Assembly: GCF_025962655.1 (NCBI RefSeq)
Contig: NZ_JAGFPE010000003.1
Coordinates: 62,001-126,000, forward strand
Direction: 5' to 3'
DNA: 64,000 nucleotides
Source of the DNA: Candidatus Symbiopectobacterium sp. NZEC151
GTDB taxonomy: Bacteria; Pseudomonadota; Gammaproteobacteria; Enterobacterales; Enterobacteriaceae
This document shows, one piece after another, positions 9,175 to 17,281 of the stretch (its first letter is position 1; each line of letters opens with the position of its first letter). The position numbers and the translations under genes are program-made. The notes below the pieces were generated by a model. That model saw nothing but the letters and a program-made list of their open reading frames with translations, did no database searches and was not told the origin of the DNA.

Positions 9175-10941
9175 GTGAATCAGCACACAGCCACTTTCTG
9201 GGATAGCCAGCAACACCACCATCAGTCTGTCACTGCCGTGCCGCAACGGCTTTCTGGCACCAAAGCACTGCGCATCGCCGTCACCCTTGCCTGCATCGGG
9301 CTGGCGGGTTGCGCGGTCAAACCGCAACCGATCAGCACCGAACAGCAGGTGGCGCAGGCGCTGAGCGACAGAACGCAGATGTTCGCCAATCAGGAACCGG
9401 TGCGCGGCACCATTACGCTGGAAGAGGCCATTGCGCGCGCATTGAAATACAACCTGCAACAGCGCGTTGCGCTGCTGGAACAGGCCATGGAAGATAACCT
9501 GCTCGGCGTGCAGAATCTGGATATGCTGCTGCCTAAACTGACCGCTCGCGCCGGGATGCAAACGCGCGACAGCGCTTCCGCTTCCAGCAGTAAATCTATC
9601 TCTAGTGGAAAAACATCTCTGGAGCCTTCCACCAGTCAGGATCAAACCACGCGCACCGCCGATCTGTCGTTAAGCTGGAACGTATTGGATTTCGGCATCA
9701 GCTACTTTAACGCCAAGGTGCAGGCCAACAAATCTCTGGCAGCAGAAGAGCGCCGCCGTCGCGTGGTGGCCGATATCACCCGGCAGGTGCGCACCGCCTA
9801 CTGGGAAGCCGCCACCGCCCAGCGTTTACAACCGGAAGTCACCACCGCACTGACGCAGGCCCGTCAGACGCTGGACTATGCACGCCAGACCGAACAACAA
9901 CGCCTGTTGGCTCCTGTGGAGGCGCTGCGCTTCCAGAAAAACATGCTGGAGATGGTGCGTCAGCTAGAGATCGTCGACAGCGATCTGGTGGTGGCGAAAT
10001 CGCGTCTGGCAGCGTTGATGAACCTGCCGCCCTCCAGCAAATTCGACCTTGTAGTGCCGAGTGAAAGCAGTCTGGTGGCACCGAAGATCGCCTATTCGCT
10101 CGACGATCTGGAAAACTTCTCCATGGTGAAACGTCCCGAAGTGCGCGAAGAGGGCTATCTGGCACGTAACAGCGTGCTGGAAACCCGCAAGTCGCTGCTG
10201 CGTCTGCTGCCGGGTGTCTCGCTGTTTGCCGGTGTGAACAGCGACAGCAACAGCTATCTGGTGAATCAGCAATGGGCCAGCGCCGGGGTTCAGGTCAGCG
10301 GCAATCTGCTTAACGTGCTGTCGTGGTCGTCGGTAAAACGTGCCGGTGAAGCCAATGAAAATCTGGCAGAAGTGCGCCGTCAGGCATTGCGTATGGCGGT
10401 GCTGACGCAGGTGAACGTGGCCTGGCAGGAATACCAACAGAGCACACGCATGTTTGGTCGCTATCAGGAACTGGCGCGCATCCAGCGCGGTATCCTGAAT
10501 CAGACCGCACTGAGCGTGCAGCATCGGGCAGAAACCCAGATGGAACAGGTACGGGTCAGTACCGAAACCATTCTCACCACGCGCGCACGCGATCGCAGCT
10601 TTGCCGACGTACAAAACGCACTGGGTGCGGTATACCAAGCGGCGGGGTTGGATGTGTTGCCGGATAACGTCAACGATGTCAGCTTGGCGGCATTGAGCAA
10701 CAGCATCTCCCGCACCACGGGCGCGCTGGAAAAAGGCGGTGTCGCCGTTCCGCGCCTGTCGCTGGCAGCGGCTACGCCAGCGGCACCTGTCGTCGCGCCC
10801 CATCCGGCCCCCTTGCCAACCGCTGCCACGGTGAGAACGCCAACCCCCACAGCAGCATCAGCGGCGGCCAAACCATATCGCGTGGTTAACACCGATATGT
10901 GGGATAACCTGCAATCCCTTCAGGCGGGAGGCTCGCGGTAA
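9175..10941 (+). CDS. TolC-family outer membrane efflux lipoprotein
   Basis: Outer-membrane channel of the LEPR locus. I chose the GTG at 9175 because GAGGG lies nine bases upstream; an in-frame GTG at 9073 has no ribosome site. The resulting 588-residue protein starts MNQHTATFWDSQ. A hydrophobic segment ends in the lipobox LAGC (Cys at about residue 46), so it should be a lipoprotein, unlike TolC itself. The mature part shows the outer-membrane efflux protein pattern: 'TLEEAIARALKYN', 'LSWNVLDFGISYF', and long Q/A/E/R-rich coiled-coil stretches in two halves. A proline/alanine-rich tail follows near residues 525-570. Its stop codon (TAA) overlaps the start of the next gene (TAATGATG), which signals translational coupling. 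The specific partner set is inferred from the operon. Confidence 0.9.
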   Translation: MNQHTATFWDSQQHHHQSVTAVPQRLSGTKALRIAVTLACIGLAGCAVKPQPISTEQQVAQALSDRTQMFANQEPVRGTITLEEAIARALKYNLQQRVALLEQAMEDNLLGVQNLDMLLPKLTARAGMQTRDSASASSSKSISSGKTSLEPSTSQDQTTRTADLSLSWNVLDFGISYFNAKVQANKSLAAEERRRRVVADITRQVRTAYWEAATAQRLQPEVTTALTQARQTLDYARQTEQQRLLAPVEALRFQKNMLEMVRQLEIVDSDLVVAKSRLAALMNLPPSSKFDLVVPSESSLVAPKIAYSLDDLENFSMVKRPEVREEGYLARNSVLETRKSLLRLLPGVSLFAGVNSDSNSYLVNQQWASAGVQVSGNLLNVLSWSSVKRAGEANENLAEVRRQALRMAVLTQVNVAWQEYQQSTRMFGRYQELARIQRGILNQTALSVQHRAETQMEQVRVSTETILTTRARDRSFADVQNALGAVYQAAGLDVLPDNVNDVSLAALSNSISRTTGALEKGGVAVPRLSLAAATPAAPVVAPHPAPLPTAATVRTPTPTAASAAAKPYRVVNTDMWDNLQSLQAGGSR

Positions 10942-11687
10942 TGATGAGCAGCATGATGCGACCGCTGCTGCTGGCAAGCACGCTGGTTCTGCCCCTGTGG
11001 GGGCAGGCCGCGCAGGGGGATATTCGCGTTCAGCTCAGCGCGCAGCGCTATAGCGTATTATCGAGCGAAATCGCCGGAAAAATCACCGACATTACCGTGA
11101 AAGAAGGTGAACACTTTAAGCAGGGAGATACCCTACTGACCTTCGACTGTACGGTGTTGCGTGAGAAATTGAACTACTCCAGCGCGGCGGAAAACGCCGC
11201 GCGTAAAAAGCTGGCTATCGCCGACCGCCTCGACAAGCTCAACGCCATCAGCCTGTCTGAGGTGGATCAGGCGCGCTCCACCGTCTCCATGGCACAGGCG
11301 GAGAGCGGCGTGAATCGCGCCATGTTGCAACGTTGCGCCATCAAAGCGCCGTTCTCGGGGCGAGTCACCGAAACCAAGGTCAAGCGCTGGGAATCCGTGC
11401 CGGAAGGCAAAGAGCTACTGGCTATCTATGACGACAGCGCCTTTGAGCTGGAGATGATCGTGCCTTCTCGCTGGCTGGTGTGGCTGAAACAGGGCAGCCC
11501 GTTTCAGGTAACGCTGGATGAAACCGGGTTAACCTACCCGGCGGAAATTAGCCGTATCTCCTCCTCGGTGGAGCCGGTAAGTCAGTCAGTGAAAGTGTTT
11601 GGCCGTTTGGCCCAGCCTAGCGCAGGCTTACTGCCGGGCATGAGCGGTGTCGCGCAGATAGCAGCGCCAGACGGCAGCACGCCATGA
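10941..11687 (+). CDS. HlyD/RND-type periplasmic adaptor (short)
   Basis: 248 residues with an N-terminal signal sequence (hydrophobic residues 5-23, likely cut after 'GQAAQG'). A lipoyl-like half ('AGKITDITVKEGEHFKQGD') is followed by a short helical hairpin and the second half ('KAPFSGRVTETKVKRWESV'). The beta-barrel and membrane-proximal segment is short and ends 'GLLPGMSGVAQI'. This is the minimal periplasmic adaptor layout of RND and type I pumps, but no RND pump or ABC protein is encoded nearby. It overlaps the upstream stop by one base and the next gene by four (ATGA). It probably bridges the TolC-like channel to the two inner-membrane HlyD-bearing proteins. Confidence 0.85.
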   Translation: MMSSMMRPLLLASTLVLPLWGQAAQGDIRVQLSAQRYSVLSSEIAGKITDITVKEGEHFKQGDTLLTFDCTVLREKLNYSSAAENAARKKLAIADRLDKLNAISLSEVDQARSTVSMAQAESGVNRAMLQRCAIKAPFSGRVTETKVKRWESVPEGKELLAIYDDSAFELEMIVPSRWLVWLKQGSPFQVTLDETGLTYPAEISRISSSVEPVSQSVKVFGRLAQPSAGLLPGMSGVAQIAAPDGSTP

Positions 11688-13039
11688 ATCGCCCGACCGC
11701 CGCTCCTGCGGCACCTACCGAGCAAGACCCACAGCTCACGCTACTGGCCGAATTGCTGCAACTGCAACGGCGTGCCCGCGCGCGTGAAACATCTGATGAA
11801 TTGGCGTTTTTTATCGTCAATGAAACCCATTCGCTGGTGAAATATCGTCAGGCGCTGTTGTGGAGCAACGAGCAGCAGCGGTTACAGGCGGTCTCGGGAT
11901 TGGCCTCGCTCGATCACAATGCGCCCTTTTGCAGCACCTTTAGTCGGTGGTGCCGCCAGTGGCAGGCAGAACAGCGCCAGAGCGGTACGCTACGCTGTCA
12001 GGATCTGCCGGTTGAGGATCAGGCGCTGTGGCATGAGCATCTGCCCGAACACCTGTTGTGGCTGCCATTGCGATCGGCACAGGGTGAAACCACACTGACG
12101 CTGATTCTGGCGCGCGAAACCCCGTGGCTGGCAGCGGAGATCCTGCTGCTGGACACGCTGGCAGAACCTTACGCCCACGCCTGGTCCAGCTTGCATAAAC
12201 AGCGCCGCGCGACGCCAACACACCCGAAAAAACGCCGCATCGTGCTGTGTAGCGCCGTGGCATTGGCGTTAGTGATGTTGATCCCGGTGCGCCAGTCCGT
12301 GTTGGCCCCGGCAGAGATTGTGGCGCATCAACCGGTGATGGTGCGCGCGCCTGTCGCGGGCGTAGTCGATGATATTCTGGTGCGCCCCAATCAACCCATC
12401 CGAGCCAATCAGCCCCTGGCGCGGTTGGATGCACGCGAACTGGAAAACCGGCTGGAAGCCGCGCGCCAGACGTTTGCCACCGCCGATGCCCAGTATCGTC
12501 AGGCGCAACAACAGGCGCTGTTTGATGCCAACAGCAAGGCCAGTCTGGCGGTTCTGCAAAGCCGCCGCGAGCAGGCGCAAAGCGAGCGAGATTTTCTCCT
12601 GCGTCAACTGGAGCGTATGCAGTTGACCTCACCGCGCGATGGCGTGGCGGTGTTTGACGATGCCAGTGAATGGATTGGCCGTTCCGTAGCGGTCGGAGAG
12701 CGGATCATGATGGTCGCCGATCCGAAAGATGTGGAACTGGAGATCCAACTGCCCGCTGCGGATGCGATTGCGCTGGAAACCGGCGCGGATGTGCGGCTGT
12801 TCCTGAATGTCGCCCCCAATGCCGCTCAGGAGGCGCAACTGACGCAAATCGGTTATCGTGCGGCGCTCACGCCGGATAACGTGATGGCCTACCGCCTGCG
12901 CGCCCGCTTTACCGAGGACGATGCGCAACGGCGCGTCGGGCTAAAGGGCACGGCCAAGCTGTACGGTAAGCGCACGCTGCTGGTCGCTTACCTGCTGCGC
13001 AAACCGCTGGCGACGCTGCGCGTCTGGCTGGGGGTCTGA
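11684..13039 (+). CDS. Membrane-fusion protein with GAF-like cytosolic N-terminus and HlyD periplasmic part
   Basis: 451 residues. The first ~180 residues are soluble and have no signal. Their pattern, 'LAFFIVNETHSLVKYRQALLW' and later 'WLPLRSAQGETTLTLILAR', resembles a GAF-type sensory domain, which is an unusual partner for HlyD. One membrane helix follows at about 185-202, then a lipoyl-like half ('VVDDILVRPNQPIRANQPLA'), a Q/A/R-rich coiled-coil hairpin (255-305), the second lipoyl half ('LTSPRDGVAVFDDASEW') and a beta-barrel region ending 'VGLKGTAKLYGKRTLL'. The topology should be cytosolic domain inside and HlyD part in the periplasm. It is joined to both neighbours by overlapping stop/start codons. 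The GAF call is by pattern only. Confidence 0.82.
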   Translation: MNRPTAAPAAPTEQDPQLTLLAELLQLQRRARARETSDELAFFIVNETHSLVKYRQALLWSNEQQRLQAVSGLASLDHNAPFCSTFSRWCRQWQAEQRQSGTLRCQDLPVEDQALWHEHLPEHLLWLPLRSAQGETTLTLILARETPWLAAEILLLDTLAEPYAHAWSSLHKQRRATPTHPKKRRIVLCSAVALALVMLIPVRQSVLAPAEIVAHQPVMVRAPVAGVVDDILVRPNQPIRANQPLARLDARELENRLEAARQTFATADAQYRQAQQQALFDANSKASLAVLQSRREQAQSERDFLLRQLERMQLTSPRDGVAVFDDASEWIGRSVAVGERIMMVADPKDVELEIQLPAADAIALETGADVRLFLNVAPNAAQEAQLTQIGYRAALTPDNVMAYRLRARFTEDDAQRRVGLKGTAKLYGKRTLLVAYLLRKPLATLRVWLGV

Positions 13040-15168
13040 TGCTGCCGGGAACCCCTTCCGCGACGCCACTCAGTCCGTTACGGGATGAGCTGATTTTGCA
13101 TAAAGGCCCGGCGAACCGCGATGGTTCCCCCAGTTGGACGCTGGAAGATCCGCTGCGCGGCCTCTATTTTCGTATCGGATGGCCGGAGATGGCAATGCTG
13201 TCGCGCTGGTCACTGGGTGACGCCGCACGCATTATTACCGATATCCAACAGGCGTCGACGCTGGCGCTGGATGAAAGTGATGTGCACTATTTCAACCACT
13301 TTCTGCAAACCAACAGCCTGACGCGCGTCAGCGGTGATAAAGCACTGGCGCAATTTTCTCAGCAAGTGCAGCGCTCGCGGGTATCACTGTGGCGCATGTT
13401 ATTGAAGAACTATCTGTTCTTCCGTATCCCCCTGTGGCACCCGGACCGTTTTCTCAGCGCTACGCTGCCCTGGGTCTCGCTGTTCTATCGCCGCTCATTC
13501 TTAACGCTGACGATACTGGCTGGCGTGCTGGGGCTGTTTCTCGCCGGACGGCAATGGGACACCTTCACCCACACCTTTTTGCATTTTTTCACGCTGGAAG
13601 GTGCCGCACTGGCCGGGCTTACGCTGTGCGTTACCAAGATCCTGCACGAATTCGGCCATGCCTACGCCTGTAAACACTTTGGCGCACGCGTCGCCACCAT
13701 GGGAGTGGCGTTTCTGGTGATGATGCCGATGCTCTACACCGATACCTCCGGGTCGTGGAAACTAACGCGGCGGCGTCAACGCATCACCATCGGTGCCGCC
13801 GGTATGCTGACTGAACTGGCGTTAGCCGCCTGGGCTACCCTGGCCTGGAGCTTCCTGCCGGATGGCATGCTGCGCAGCGCTGCCTTTATGCTGGCTACCA
13901 CCACCTGGATCATGACGCTGGCGGTCAACCTGAGCCCGCTGATGCGGTTCGACGGTTACTTTTTGCTGTCGGATGCCTTGCAGGTACCCAACCTGCAACA
14001 GCGCGGCTTTGCCATGGGCCGCTGGCAGATGCGCGAGTGGCTGTTTGGCCTTGGGGATGCGCCACCCGAGATGTTTCCCCGCTGGTTGCAACGCACGCTG
14101 GTCGGCTATGCCTTTACCGTATGGGTTTACCGCCTGTTCCTGTTTACCGGTATCGCGATTCTGGTCTATCACATGGCGTTTAAGCTGTTGGGCATGCTGT
14201 TGTTTGCCGTGGAGATCGGGGTTTTCGTGGTGATGCCCATCGTCAATGAGCTGCGCGCGTGGAGCCAACGTCGCAAGGACTACCGAATGAATCGCAATAT
14301 GATAACCACCCTGACGCTCAGTGCCCTTGTGCTGCTTCTCCTGCTGCTGCCCTGGCAACGAAACGTTTACGCGCCCGCCTTGCTGCGAGCAGAACAGCAA
14401 AGTAGCCTCTACACGCCGCTGCCCGCGATGCTCGCCGGTATCGCCGTACAGGTCGGCCAACCGGTACAGGCCGGGCAAGTGCTGTTTCAGCTTTCGTCGG
14501 AACCTTTAGCCCACGAGCGGCAGCAGTTGGAGCGACAAATCGCCACCTTGGAGTGGCAAAGCACATTCCAGTTGTTCAATAAAGAGGCCGCGGGCGACCA
14601 CCTGCGCGTCAAGCAAGAACGGGATGCCGCACAACAGCGTTTACAGGTGCTGTTGCGCCAATCCGAGCAGTTGACGGTGCGCGCCCCGATGGATGGCGTG
14701 GTGGCAGATATAGCCACACCGCTGTCTGAAGGCGAGTGGCTTGGACAAGGTGAATGGCTGGCCGTCGTCACTCAGCCCGTTGGCGGGCTGGTAGAGGCTT
14801 TCGTTTCTGAGAAAGATTGGCAGCGCCTACGCATCGGTAATTCCGGTACGTTTTACGCTCAGGATGTTAACCATGAAGCGATGCCCGTCACCGTTGCCGA
14901 CATTGACAGCACTGCCGCACGCGATCTGAACAACGTGCCGGAGCTGGCTTCCCTCTACGGCGGAGCAATCGCCACCCTGAGTGATGGACAGCGTAAACTC
15001 CACCCGGAACAGGCGGTATATCGCGTCCTGCTACGACTGCCGCCTGATTTTCACGCACCTGGACAGGTACTACGCGGTACGGTAGTGATGGAGGGCGAAG
15101 CACAAAGCCTGTTGGTGCGCGGCTGGAAACTCGCGTCGGCAGTATTGATTCGCGAGCTCTCTTTTTAA
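13039..15168 (+). CDS. M50-family (site-2 protease-like) membrane protein fused to HlyD-like domain
   Basis: 709 residues. The N-terminal ~120 residues are soluble ('PSWTLEDPLRGLYFRIGWPEM'), resembling the N-domain of peptide-exporter-linked M50 proteins. A bundle of membrane segments (about 150-420) carries the zinc motif HEFGH at 203-207, with Glu204 as the predicted catalytic residue. A distal 'NLSPLMRFDGY' at 297-307 supplies the third ligand Asp, as in the NPDG motif of site-2 proteases. A further helix near 425-445 leads into a periplasmic HlyD/biotinyl-lipoyl part with a coiled-coil hairpin. All recognisable active-site residues are present, so it may be a working intramembrane protease. 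It begins at the TGATG junction with the previous gene and closes the five-gene operon. The substrate is unknown; processing or gating of the LEPR protein is an inference. Confidence 0.88.
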   Translation: MLPGTPSATPLSPLRDELILHKGPANRDGSPSWTLEDPLRGLYFRIGWPEMAMLSRWSLGDAARIITDIQQASTLALDESDVHYFNHFLQTNSLTRVSGDKALAQFSQQVQRSRVSLWRMLLKNYLFFRIPLWHPDRFLSATLPWVSLFYRRSFLTLTILAGVLGLFLAGRQWDTFTHTFLHFFTLEGAALAGLTLCVTKILHEFGHAYACKHFGARVATMGVAFLVMMPMLYTDTSGSWKLTRRRQRITIGAAGMLTELALAAWATLAWSFLPDGMLRSAAFMLATTTWIMTLAVNLSPLMRFDGYFLLSDALQVPNLQQRGFAMGRWQMREWLFGLGDAPPEMFPRWLQRTLVGYAFTVWVYRLFLFTGIAILVYHMAFKLLGMLLFAVEIGVFVVMPIVNELRAWSQRRKDYRMNRNMITTLTLSALVLLLLLLPWQRNVYAPALLRAEQQSSLYTPLPAMLAGIAVQVGQPVQAGQVLFQLSSEPLAHERQQLERQIATLEWQSTFQLFNKEAAGDHLRVKQERDAAQQRLQVLLRQSEQLTVRAPMDGVVADIATPLSEGEWLGQGEWLAVVTQPVGGLVEAFVSEKDWQRLRIGNSGTFYAQDVNHEAMPVTVADIDSTAARDLNNVPELASLYGGAIATLSDGQRKLHPEQAVYRVLLRLPPDFHAPGQVLRGTVVMEGEAQSLLVRGWKLASAVLIRELSF

Positions 15169-15318
15169 ACCATCCGTTGACACAACCCACGGTAAGAAAA
15201 ACTGCTGTAGGGCGTGATTTTTCCAGCCAGCACCAATACCACATGGAACGTTTTCAGAAAGAAAACAAGTGGCTATAGCGCATACTGGTCTCTAATCAGG
15301 AACAACAAGGAAGATGAC

Positions 15319-15909
15319 ATGATTATCACGCTCTATAAGTCCCCGAGCCTCAGCCCCCTGATAGCACCGACTGAGCACAAGGAAAAACAGTTTCCGAGCA
15401 AGATAGCGCCGTACCGGATTAAAAAGATTGAAAACAACCTGCTCCCCCTACTGATAGCCCAACGAGAGCGTTTTCTGTTTCGCACCACCAGGAAACACCC
15501 TTGTTTGAAAAGCGTGTACCGCTGTGCGGTTAAAGAAGGCCATGAGGGCCGCTGCCAGGCGATCGGTATTGCGGTCACCTCAGTCGATGACATTTTTAAA
15601 AATACCAAACTGAGAGGAACCGCGACACGCATCTGTCAAAAAACACCCCTTAACAACAAGCTCCCGCAGGAAAAAGACCCGGCTATCGCGCTACGCGGTA
15701 AAAAATTTATCGAAACCTTTTTAGTGCACAAAACACCGCTGGACGAAGAAACCTACATCACCGCCCTTGGCATCGGTTACCAACTCAAGAGACTCAAGTT
15801 CGATCCGCCGCTCACGGATATGTTTGCCCATGTATGGCATGAGCGGGAGCAGTTGTTAACCCCGTTGGCCGTGACGCAATCAAAAGCACATTCACGAAAA
15901 CAAAGATAA
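15319..15909 (+). CDS. Hypothetical basic protein, 196 residues
   Basis: I do not recognise this protein. The ATG at 15319 is chosen because AAGGA lies six bases upstream; an in-frame start at 15214 has no such site. It is Lys/Arg-rich throughout, has no signal peptide or membrane helix, and carries a Cys-rich patch ('HPCLKSVYRCAVKEGHEGRC'). It sits 150 bases after the M50 gene on the same strand, so it may be the last gene of that operon or an independent small gene. The convergent HlyD gene of the RTX locus begins its 3' end 44 bases further on. It does not look like an HlyC-type toxin acyltransferase. Confidence 0.65.
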   Translation: MIITLYKSPSLSPLIAPTEHKEKQFPSKIAPYRIKKIENNLLPLLIAQRERFLFRTTRKHPCLKSVYRCAVKEGHEGRCQAIGIAVTSVDDIFKNTKLRGTATRICQKTPLNNKLPQEKDPAIALRGKKFIETFLVHKTPLDEETYITALGIGYQLKRLKFDPPLTDMFAHVWHEREQLLTPLAVTQSKAHSRKQR

Positions 15910-15952
15910 TATCCTCTGACAGATGATTTTATGGGCTGTTAATCGCGTATTT

Positions 15953-17281
15953 TCAACGCTGCTTGCCCACATCGTGCAGCGCCTCCATTGCCGGGCTGAT
16001 GAGATAGCTAAGGAAAGTCCTTTTACCGGTTTTGATTTCCGCAGTCACCTGCATACCGGGTTCCAGTTGCCATTCGTCAGGCCCGACTCGCAACGAACGA
16101 TGCTTAAGTGCAATGACCGCGCGATAAACTAATCCAAGCGCCTTATCCTCTGTGGCATCCGCAGAGATATTCTGTAGCGTGCCATCTACCCAGCCGTAGC
16201 GCGTAAAATCAAAGGTGTTGATTTTTACCGTTACCGACTGCCCCACGCGCAAAAAGCCCACATCCTGATTTTTGATCATGACTTCTGCTACCAGTTCGCT
16301 ATCGACGGGAACAACCTTGAGCAGCTCCTGTGGTGGCTCGACGGCCCCTCCTGCATCGCGGAAAGCCAGCGAGTCAACGATACCCTCTACGGGTGAGCGC
16401 AACGTGTATTGTGCTATTTGGGCGTTAATCTGTTTGAGTTGGCTCGCCAACAGATGATTTTCATGTTCACGTTCCGCGATATTCTGGGCTACCGAATTGA
16501 TTTTTTTCGCCTCCGCGCTGCTTTGTTCCTGTTCCAACTGCGTCAGACTACGGCGGCTTTCTTCCTGGTTTGCCGCTACGCCATCGACAGCATGGTGCGC
16601 CTCCAAATATTCCTTTTTAATCTCTAATAAGCTGTCGCGGCTGGTTATTTTTTTATGATACAGGCTCTCTATCGCCTGATATTGCTCTTTAAAAACCATT
16701 AACTGCTCTTCAGCCAGCCGTTGGCGAGAGTGATGTCCCATCATTTGTGCGTGTAACACCGCCTTTTTACTTTCATATACCTCTTTCTCGTACCGATCGT
16801 TTTCCACCTCGGTTATCAGCAGGGCTGCGAGCTGGTCTGCTAGCTGGATATCTTCACGGCGGTAACGATCAGGAAATACGGTGGACCACGTTTGTCCGTT
16901 GTAATACCGGTTGAGTTTATCCAGTCGCACAAGGTGAAAACGATTTAGCTTCTGCCTCAGCCGCAACTCTTCGGCCCGCTCATCCAGATGCTGGCTATTC
17001 AGTTTAATGAGTGCCTGTCCTTGCTTAACGGCCATACCGTCGCGTACCAACACGCTGGCAACTTCTGCCGTGACCGCCGTGCTGACAGGCCGAGACAGTT
17101 CCCTCACCGCCACCTTGCCGTGAGTCACTGCCACAATATCGACCTTTCCAAGGGCCGACCACAGCACGGCAAGGATGAGTGATACCATGATGACCCATAA
17201 AATTGCTCTGCCTACAGGAGAGGGCGGTGTTTCCTGGATTTCAATTACCGCAGGAAGAAATTCACGATAGTGCGCTTTCAT
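15953..17281 (-). CDS. HlyD-family type I secretion adaptor for the RTX exporter
   Basis: 442 residues from the ATG at 17281, which overlaps the ABC gene's stop (TGATG) and has GGAGAGG just upstream; a GTG three bases earlier is also possible. There is a short cytosolic N-terminus, one membrane helix (about 26-45), a lipoyl-like half ('VASVLVRDGMAVKQGQALI'), and a very long coiled coil (about 100-285). The second half ('YTLRSPVEGIVDSLAFRDAG') and the C-terminal beta domain ending 'GMQVTAEIKTGKRTFLSYL' follow. That last motif is typical of HlyD/PrtE-type adaptors. It couples the ABC exporter to an outer-membrane channel for one-step export of the RTX protein. Confidence 0.95.
   Translation of the reverse strand: MKAHYREFLPAVIEIQETPPSPVGRAILWVIMVSLILAVLWSALGKVDIVAVTHGKVAVRELSRPVSTAVTAEVASVLVRDGMAVKQGQALIKLNSQHLDERAEELRLRQKLNRFHLVRLDKLNRYYNGQTWSTVFPDRYRREDIQLADQLAALLITEVENDRYEKEVYESKKAVLHAQMMGHHSRQRLAEEQLMVFKEQYQAIESLYHKKITSRDSLLEIKKEYLEAHHAVDGVAANQEESRRSLTQLEQEQSSAEAKKINSVAQNIAEREHENHLLASQLKQINAQIAQYTLRSPVEGIVDSLAFRDAGGAVEPPQELLKVVPVDSELVAEVMIKNQDVGFLRVGQSVTVKINTFDFTRYGWVDGTLQNISADATEDKALGLVYRAVIALKHRSLRVGPDEWQLEPGMQVTAEIKTGKRTFLSYLISPAMEALHDVGKQR

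Noticed and set aside
15319-15909. The 196-residue protein as an HlyC-type acyltransferase
   Set aside because: It lacks the conserved His and Asp motifs and the domain pattern of that family.
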